The notes beneath the pieces are model-generated. The model had not been told where the DNA came from and did not search any database. It saw only the letters and a program-made list of their open reading frames with translations. Of a stretch of DNA of 10,855 nucleotides, positions 6,341 through 10,855 are shown one piece after another; position 1 is the first letter of the stretch, and every line of letters starts with the position of its first letter. This DNA is from Acidobacteria bacterium 37-71-11. Its GTDB lineage: Bacteria > Acidobacteriota > Thermoanaerobaculia > Thermoanaerobaculales > Thermoanaerobaculaceae. The stretch lies in the NCBI GenBank assembly GCA_002279285.1, contig NCBR01000064.1, positions 1 through 10,855 of the forward strand. The letters are read 5' to 3'. Made by a program: the position numbers and the translations under genes.

Positions 6341-6970
6341 GCGCTCGGCGCAGCCGTTGCCTTCGGGCTCGCGGACAAACGCGGGGGACGACTCGATGCC
6401 AAGGAAGCGAAGCTCAGCCTGGAAGTGATCACTGATGAACTGGCTGCCGTGGTCATGGCGCAGCCGCAGCCCCGCGGCGCGGTCTTGCTCGTACGCCCCG
6501 TAGGCGAACGGGACGGCTTGGCGCAGCGGCTCGGTGGCTTCGAAGCGAGTGGCTCGCGCCGCGACGTGCAGCCCCAGGCACTCGGCCGTGCAGTGATCGA
6601 CCAGGACGAAGACGTTGGCGGTGCCCTCGTGGCGGGTCAGGGTCGAGGTGATGTCGATGCCCCAGAGTTCATCCGGTGTACTGGCGGTGATCGTCCCGCC
6701 GTGTGCCTTGGGACCGTGCGGCTGCCCGGCTCGGGCCGGCGCCAGCAGGTTGTGCTCCCGCATCAGACGCAGCGTGCGACGCTTCGATGTCCGTACGCCG
6801 GCCACCCGCAGGCGCGCCCAGATCTTGCGATACCCCTCGCCGACGAACTCGTCGGCCTCGAGCACCGCCCGGATGTGACCGAGGAGCCCGTCGTCCGACC
6901 AGAGCGTCCGTGGGCCACGGCGGCGTGGCTTCTGTGGCGCCAGAGCCGCCTGTCGTTTGTCTCTTGGCAA
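6341..6970 (-). pseudogene. IS3-type transposase OrfB, C-terminus missing
   Basis: About 210 residues match the integrase-core (rve) transposases of the IS3 group. The helix-turn-helix-like lead is LLGHIRAVLEADEFVGEGYR (29-48), followed by RTLRLMREHNLLAP (65-78). The DDE catalytic residues are D106 in WGIDITS, D173 in RHDHGSQF and E203 in EPEGNGCAER. Homology stops exactly after CAER (R210, about 6341), where the family continues with FIRTLKE, and the next 20 residues are unrelated. The final 45-60 residues are therefore lost. The open frame begins at a TTG codon (6970-6968) with an in-frame stop two codons before it. No OrfA is present upstream; the methylglyoxal synthase remnant is there instead. 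Confidence 0.82.
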
Positions 6971-7007
6971 GCCTCATCGCCCGCGCTCGCGGCGCGTCGC
7001 GCCGTGC

Positions 7008-7340
7008 CTACGCGTCGGGCGGCGGGAGGGCGCGGCGGCGGTAGGCGTCGTAGGCGGGGAAGAGGTGGTCGTACGGCTCGCCCATCAGCGGCGAGGAGAT
7101 CGTGAAGTCGGCCGGGGCGCGGTTGCAGGCGACCGGGATGTTCCACACGACCGCGATGCGCAGCAACGCCTTGACGTCGGGGTCGGGCGGCCGCGGCCCG
7201 CACGGGCCCCGGAAGAAGTTTATGAAGTCGACGGCGCCCTCCGCGATCTTCGCGCCGATCTGGAGATCGCCGCCGAGCGGGCCGCTCTGCAGCCTGGTCA
7301 CCGGCATCTTCAGCTCGCGCTCGAGCAGGGCGACGGTGCG
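7008..7340 (-). pseudogene. mgsA: 5'-truncated methylglyoxal synthase
   Basis: The frame ending at a TAG (7010-7008) encodes the C-terminal two-thirds of methylglyoxal synthase, which turns dihydroxyacetone phosphate into methylglyoxal and phosphate. Clear matches are LLERELKMPVTRLQSGPLGG (18-37), the catalytic aspartate in GGDLQIGAKIAEG (E. coli D71), DPDVKALLRIAVVWNIPVAC and ADFTISSPL. The N-terminal about 45 residues, including the ALVAHD strand and the phosphate-binding ATGTTG loop, are missing; the segment before LLERELK no longer fits the family. The histidine of the family's PHDPDVKALL motif (E. coli H98) is proline here. Homology ends near 7335-7345, where the promoter region of the divergent Yip1-like gene begins. 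The open frame runs to an ATG at 7379 that overlaps the start of that gene and is probably accidental. The product is unlikely to be active. Confidence 0.72.
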
Positions 7341-7341
7341 G

Positions 7342-7347
7342 TACACT
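7342..7347 (+). promoter_or_regulatory. weak candidate -10 box for the Yip1-DUF2752 operon
   Basis: TACACT matches four of six -10 positions and lies 31 bases before the ATG at 7378. No clear -35 is seen. It falls where the truncated mgsA loses homology, so the promoter region may have arrived with the rearrangement that cut mgsA. Confidence 0.25.
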
Positions 7348-7377
7348 ACGCGGGTCGCTCGGATGAAGGAGGCAATC

Positions 7378-8136
7378 ATGGACGCGTCCTATCCCCCCGG
7401 GGTCCCTCCCGCTCCGCCCGTGCCGCCGGCGATGCAGCCGCCGGGAACCGTCCCGCCGCCGCCGGGAGGAGCGCCCCCGCCACCCCAACTTCAGCCGCTG
7501 CCGTGGGAACAACCCGGCTACCCGGCGCTCGAGGGGCTGTACGAGACCGCCAAGCTCGTCCTCACCTCGCCCGGTCAGGCGTTCGCGCGGATGTCGCTGA
7601 CCGGCTCGTTGGGCCGGCCTCTGCTGTACGCCGTGATCTTCGGCTGGGTCGGGATGATCGCCGGCCAGGCGTACAACATCGCCTTCCGCAGCGCGATGCA
7701 GAACCTGCTGCCCGGGATGAACCGCGGCTTCCACCTCCCGCTCGCCGTCAACATCACCTTGATGGTGCTGGCGCCGATCTTCGTCCTGATCGGGGTGTTC
7801 GTCTGGTCCGCGATCGTCCACCTGTTCCTGATGCTGGCCGGGGGGGCCAAGACCGGGTTCGCTTCGACGGTCCGGGTCGTCTGCTACGCCGGGACCGTTC
7901 AGGTCCTCCAGATCGTGCCGTTCTGCGGCGGGTTGATCGGGTTCTTCTGGGCGCTGTTCCTCTACATCGTCGGGCTCGCCGCCGCCCATCGTACGACGCA
8001 GGGAAAGGCCGCCCTCGCCGTGCTGTTGCCGGTCGTCCTGTGCTGCGTCTGCGTGGCGGTGATCGCCGTCGCCTTCGGCGCCGCGATCATGGCCGCCGTC
8101 GGCCACCTCGGCCACTTCGGCCAGTTCGGCCGCTGA
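7378..8136 (+). CDS. Yip1-domain-like integral membrane protein
   Basis: The 252-residue protein has a proline-rich cytosolic N-terminus (5-46, with runs of PPPP), then WEQPGYPALEGLYETAKLVL and a TSPGQAFARM motif typical of bacterial Yip1-family (PF04893) proteins. About four to five membrane segments follow: 80-100, 121-152 (one long or two short), 166-204 (two) and 210-241. The C-terminal tail is short, with HLGHFGQFGR. The role of bacterial Yip1 proteins is unknown; they are inner-membrane proteins. ATG 7378 is chosen because AAGGAGG at 7366-7372 is five bases upstream, although the frame is open further 5'. The gene is followed after nine bases by a DUF2752 gene, so the two are probably one operon. 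Confidence 0.85.
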   Translation: MDASYPPGVPPAPPVPPAMQPPGTVPPPPGGAPPPPQLQPLPWEQPGYPALEGLYETAKLVLTSPGQAFARMSLTGSLGRPLLYAVIFGWVGMIAGQAYNIAFRSAMQNLLPGMNRGFHLPLAVNITLMVLAPIFVLIGVFVWSAIVHLFLMLAGGAKTGFASTVRVVCYAGTVQVLQIVPFCGGLIGFFWALFLYIVGLAAAHRTTQGKAALAVLLPVVLCCVCVAVIAVAFGAAIMAAVGHLGHFGQFGR

Positions 8137-8145
8137 GCCGGCGCG

Positions 8146-8538
8146 GTGAAGTTGCGTCCGCCCACCCGCGAGGAGCGCCAGCTGGCGCTCCTCTGGGGTG
8201 TGGTGGCGGCCTCCGCGTTGGTGCTGCGCCCGTTCTGGCTCGCGGTGGCGCCGCTGATGCCGGCGTGCCCGTTCCGGGCGATCACCGGGATCCCGTGCCC
8301 CACCTGCGGCACGACGCACGCCGCGGTCGCCCTCATGCACGGCCGCCTCGGCGCCGCGCTCGCCGCCAACCCGCTCGCGACGCTCGCGGGGGTCGCCTTC
8401 TTCGCGGGCGGCCTGGCCGCGCCCCTGTGGGCCGCGCTCCGTTGGCCGGTCCCCGACGTGCCGGCGCCGCTCCCCCGCTGGCTGCGCGCCGTCATCGTCG
8501 CGGCGGTCATCGCCAACTGGGCGTGGCTGGTTCTGTGA
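8146..8538 (+). CDS. DUF2752 membrane protein
   Basis: The 130-residue protein carries the DUF2752 signature CPFRAITGIPCPTCGTTHA (41-59): C41, then C51-P-T-C54-G, followed by a helix and NPL (75-77). The residue after CGTT is histidine where arginine is more usual. Hydrophobic segments lie near 14-36, 77-97 and 115-130, so it is a small inner-membrane protein. Its function is unknown for the family; the cysteine cluster could bind a metal. It starts at GTG with only nine bases after the preceding stop and without a strong ribosome-binding site, which suggests translational coupling to the Yip1-like gene. Confidence 0.85.
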   Translation: MKLRPPTREERQLALLWGVVAASALVLRPFWLAVAPLMPACPFRAITGIPCPTCGTTHAAVALMHGRLGAALAANPLATLAGVAFFAGGLAAPLWAALRWPVPDVPAPLPRWLRAVIVAAVIANWAWLVL

Positions 8539-8543
8539 GGCTG

Positions 8544-8606
8544 AGGTGGCGGACGGCAAACGCCCTCGCCACCTTACCCAACGACCGGCCGCCCGGCGGG
8601 CGGCCG
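8544..8606. terminator. double hairpin between convergent genes
   Basis: Two inverted repeats fill the 93-base gap between the + strand DUF2752 gene and the - strand pyrE. They are AGGTGGCG (8544-8551) with CGCCACCT (8567-8574), and CGGCCGCCC (8586-8594), loop GGC, with GGGCGGCCG (8598-8606). Neither is followed by a long T-run on either strand. Position between converging genes supports a bidirectional terminator or transcript 3'-end stabiliser. Confidence 0.5.
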
Positions 8607-8631
8607 CTACGAAGAGGTCAGGAAGGGGCTC

Positions 8632-9219
8632 CTAGCGCGGGTTGGCGTCCGGACGCGAGCCGGGCTTGGCGATCGGGATGCCGGAGGCGCACAGCGGGCA
8701 CGCCTCGGGAGCCCAGCTCGGCACCTCGACCGTGAGCAGCGCGGTGAACGGCAACGGCGCGAACGGGTTCTCCTGCCCGGAACGGTTGACGATCGCGGCG
8801 ACGCCCACGACCACGCCGCCCTGGCGGCTCACCACGTCCATCACCTCGCGCGTCGAACCGCCGGTCGTCACCACGTCTTCGACCACGAGCACCCGGGACC
8901 CGAGCTCGACGGCGAAGCCGCGCCGCAGCACCATCTCGCCGTCCGCCCTCTCCGTGAAGAAGAACGGCACGTCCACGAGGGCGCGTGCGACCTCGTGGCC
9001 GATGATCACGCCGCCGAGCGCGGGGGCGACGACGACCTGCGCCGCCGCACTCTTGAGCCGGGCGGCGAGCTGACGCCCGGCCGCCTCGGCGCGCGCCGGT
9101 TCGGCGAGGTAGAGTGCGCACTGCATGTAGCGCGACGAGTGCCGCCCGGACGAGAGCTTGAAGTGGCCTTCCAGCAGCGCCCCCGCCGCCGTCATGTCCT
9201 CGAGGGTGATCCCACCCAT
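8632..9219 (-). CDS. pyrE: orotate phosphoribosyltransferase
   Basis: The 195-residue protein catalyses orotate plus PRPP to orotidine 5'-phosphate in de novo pyrimidine synthesis, in the cytosol. It has the type I PRTase PRPP-binding loop RVLVVEDVVTTGGST (109-123), APALGGVIIGHEVARAL (65-81), the mobile loop FFFTERADGEMVLRRGF (86-102) and the N-terminal GHFKLSSGRHSSRYMQ (18-33). The C-terminal ACPLCASGIPIAKPGSR (173-189) with a Cys-x-x-Cys pair is typical of the TIGR01367-type PyrE found in many deep-branching bacteria and archaea. The ATG at 9219 directly follows the regulator's TGA (9222-9220), and GGGAGGG at 9230-9224 lies inside the end of the regulator gene, so the two are translationally coupled. 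Confidence 0.95.
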   Translation of the reverse strand: MGGITLEDMTAAGALLEGHFKLSSGRHSSRYMQCALYLAEPARAEAAGRQLAARLKSAAAQVVVAPALGGVIIGHEVARALVDVPFFFTERADGEMVLRRGFAVELGSRVLVVEDVVTTGGSTREVMDVVSRQGGVVVGVAAIVNRSGQENPFAPLPFTALLTVEVPSWAPEACPLCASGIPIAKPGSRPDANPR

Positions 9220-10581
9220 TCATCCCTCCCGGGAGAGGCCGTAGGCCTCGATCTTCTTGTACAGGTTCGACCTCGGCGTGTTGATCGCGCGCGCCGTGGC
9301 GGCCACGTTCCAGCCGTGGTGCTGGAGCTGGCGCACGAGGTAGGCGCGCTCCGCCCGCTCCTGGAACTCCGCCAGGGTCGGAGCGGCGAAAAGCCCCTCG
9401 TCGGCGGGAGCGGCGCTGGAGGCCACCGGCAACAGGTCGATGGCGCGGATGTCGTCCTCCAGCTGCATGATCACCGCCCGTTCGACGATGTTCTTGAGCT
9501 CGCGCACGTTGCCGGGGAACGGGTAGGCGGCGAGCTGAGCGAGCGCCGGCGGCGTCCAGCGTTTGGGACGGCGGTTGTACTCGTGGCACGCGACGGCGGT
9601 GAAGTGCTCGACGAGCGCCGGAATGTCGTCGGGGTGCGAACGCAGCGGCGGCGTGCGCAGCACGACCACCGAGAGGCGGAAGTAGAGGTCCTCGCGGAAC
9701 CGGCCGGCTTTGACCTCCTCGGGGAGGTCCTTGTTGGTGGCCGCGATCACCCGCACGTCCACGTGCCCCACGGCGCCAGCGCCGACCGGCTCGACCTCGC
9801 CGTCCTGAAGCACCCGTAGCACCTTGGCCTGGGTGCGCAGCGACATGTCGCCGACCTCGTCGAGGAAGATCGTCCCGCCGTCGGCCTGTACGAACTTGCC
9901 GGTCTGCTTGCGCACCGCGCCGGTGAACGAGCCCTTCTCGTGGCCGAACAGCTCCGACTCGATGAGCTCCTCGGGGATCGCCGCGCAGTTGACGCGCACG
10001 AACGGAGCGCGCGCCCGCGGCGAGAGGTGGTGCACCCGCCGCGCGACCAGCTCCTTCCCCGTACCCGACTCGCCGACCACCAGGACCGTGGCGCGCGAGG
10101 GGGCGACGCGGGCGATCTCTTCGCGCAGCGCCATCATGTCGGGAGAACCCCCCAACAGCGGCGGCGGCTCCTCGCCGGTCCCCTTCAGGCGCCGGTTCTC
10201 CTCGGTCAGCTTGCCGCGCGCGACGGCCCCTTGCACGGCAAGGATCAGCTTCGCCCGCTCGGGCGGCTTGTCGAGGAAGGCGTCGGCCCCGGCGTGCAGG
10301 CACGAGGCCGCGGTGAACTCGTCGCCGTGGCCGGTCAGCACCACCACCGGGACATCGATCCCGCGCTGGCGCAGGTTCTGGAGCAGGCCGAGCCCGTCCA
10401 TCCCGGGCATCTTGATGTCGAGCAGCACGGCGTGCGGGCTGTCGTGGTCGATCGCGTCGATCGCCGTGAACGCATCCCCCGCCTCGCCGACCTCGAAGCC
10501 GGCGCCCGTCAGGATCGTCCGCACCACCAGGCGGTTGGCGGCGTCGTCATCGACGATCAGGACGCGTCCGGCGGCTTCCAT
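9220..10581 (-). CDS. sigma-54-dependent response regulator, NtrC type
   Basis: The 453-residue protein has three domains in order. The receiver (5-120) has the acidic pocket D11-D13, phospho-acceptor D55 in LLDIKMPG, T83 and K105. The AAA+ activator domain (about 143-375) has Walker A GESGTGKE (170-177), the sigma-54-contacting loop GSFTGA (217-222), Walker B TIFLDE (237-242) and arginine-finger region FREDLYFRL (295-303). The Fis-type helix-turn-helix is near 405-450 (NVAATARAINTPRSNLYKKI). It is therefore a phosphorylation-controlled activator of sigma-54 RNA polymerase. No histidine kinase is visible in the window; one may lie beyond the right edge. Its target is unknown. The ATG at 10581 has only a weak GGGG ribosome-binding site. 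It leads a two-gene transcript with pyrE. Confidence 0.95.
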   Translation of the reverse strand: MEAAGRVLIVDDDAANRLVVRTILTGAGFEVGEAGDAFTAIDAIDHDSPHAVLLDIKMPGMDGLGLLQNLRQRGIDVPVVVLTGHGDEFTAASCLHAGADAFLDKPPERAKLILAVQGAVARGKLTEENRRLKGTGEEPPPLLGGSPDMMALREEIARVAPSRATVLVVGESGTGKELVARRVHHLSPRARAPFVRVNCAAIPEELIESELFGHEKGSFTGAVRKQTGKFVQADGGTIFLDEVGDMSLRTQAKVLRVLQDGEVEPVGAGAVGHVDVRVIAATNKDLPEEVKAGRFREDLYFRLSVVVLRTPPLRSHPDDIPALVEHFTAVACHEYNRRPKRWTPPALAQLAAYPFPGNVRELKNIVERAVIMQLEDDIRAIDLLPVASSAAPADEGLFAAPTLAEFQERAERAYLVRQLQHHGWNVAATARAINTPRSNLYKKIEAYGLSREG

Positions 10582-10855
10582 GGCCCCAGAGTTTACTCCA
10601 GCGGGCCGCTGCGCTCCCCTTCACTCCCTGGGCTCTGACGTCGTTCGCAAAGGCGCGGCGGTTCGCCCCTTGGCCGCCCTCGCACCGCTCGTTTGCTTTC
10701 ACTGCGTGAGGCCTCTGTTTTGCCCCGCGGGCTGCGGCCGTGGTCGCTCGGGCGGCGCATCGAGCGCCGCCCTCCGACCCGCCTGCGCGTGCGACCGAGC
10801 GGGCGTCCCGCGGCGGGGCCCCTCGCTGTTCTCCTCCCTCGGAGAGACCCTCGGT
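10582..10855. other. gene-free stretch with a strong hairpin
   Basis: No reading frame here has recognisable protein similarity. The main structure is GGGCGGCGC (10750-10758), loop ATCGA and GCGCCGCCC (10764-10772), extended outward by GGTCG (10742-10746) with CGACC (10775-10779) across a small internal loop. There is no adjacent T-run. No -24/-12 sigma-54 element (GGCAC-N5-TTGC) was recognised before the regulator gene. It could be a terminator of an upstream gene, a dispersed palindromic repeat or part of a structured RNA. Confidence 0.5.

Larger units (their letters stand above)
5600..6980 (-). mobile_element. composite remnant of two insertion sequences (IS91-type and IS3-type)
   Basis: Two unrelated transposase fragments are joined head to tail on the - strand: an IS3-type OrfB lacking its C-terminus (6970 to about 6341) runs straight into an IS91-type transposase lacking its N-terminus (about 6340 to 5683). 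No terminal inverted repeats, target-site duplications or IS91 end sequences could be recognised at the outer limits, which are therefore approximate. Neither element can encode a complete transposase. Confidence 0.75.

Noticed and set aside
6763..8559. 598-codon - strand open frame across mgsA, Yip1 and DUF2752
   Set aside because: The translation is dominated by Arg, Gly, Asp and Glu and overlaps three recognised genes in other frames.
8586..8606. GC-rich hairpin as a standard intrinsic terminator
   Set aside because: No T-run follows on either strand, so only a tentative terminator call by position is made.
6957..8735. 592-codon + strand open frame over the same area
   Set aside because: The composition is Arg/Ala/Gly-rich without any domain, and it overlaps the Yip1 and DUF2752 genes out of frame.
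8618..10303. 561-codon - strand frame over pyrE and the regulator
   Set aside because: It is a frame-shifted shadow of the regulator and pyrE.
1..10855. tRNA, rRNA or CRISPR arrays
   Set aside because: No cloverleaf, rRNA core motif or spaced repeat array was recognised on reading either strand.

Overview
This is a high-GC bacterial chromosomal window. It shows Gram-negative-like traits: a sigma-54-type response regulator, a signal-peptide-bearing secreted protein and a possible outer-membrane barrel tail. It would fit Acidobacteriota or a related deep lineage, but nothing in the sequence fixes the taxonomy and that placement is inference only.

Left block (1-2665, all + strand): the last 31 codons of an unidentified gene, a YccU-like CoA-binding protein, translation initiation factor IF-3 (infC) apparently starting at a rare ATC codon behind a leader hairpin, and a complete L-lysine 6-aminotransferase (lat). 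infC is not followed by rpmI and rplT, its usual partners.

Middle block (2666-7377): a rearranged, scarred region, nearly all on the - strand. It starts with GTGG-rich degenerate repeats. It then holds a 5'-truncated metallo-beta-lactamase-fold gene, one intact gene for a 773-residue secreted zinc-phospholipase-C-like protein with extra C-terminal beta domains, an IS91-type rolling-circle transposase missing both ends, an IS3-type transposase missing its 3' end and fused to it, and a 5'-truncated methylglyoxal synthase. The secreted-protein gene has its own candidate promoter at the edge of the IS91 remnant and a long, highly structured leader. The only intact gene in this zone is the secreted protein, so it looks like cargo or a survivor among genomic wreckage.

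Right block (7378-10855): a two-gene + strand membrane-protein operon (Yip1-like and DUF2752), a double hairpin between convergent genes, then a - strand operon. In that operon an NtrC-type response regulator is followed with no gap by orotate phosphoribosyltransferase (pyrE). The last 274 bases upstream of the regulator have no recognisable gene but carry a strong hairpin.

The best candidates for novelty are the secreted PLC-like multidomain protein with its structured leader inside the mobile-element scar, the orphan infC with its ATC start and leader hairpin, and the abutting sigma-54 regulator-pyrE pair.
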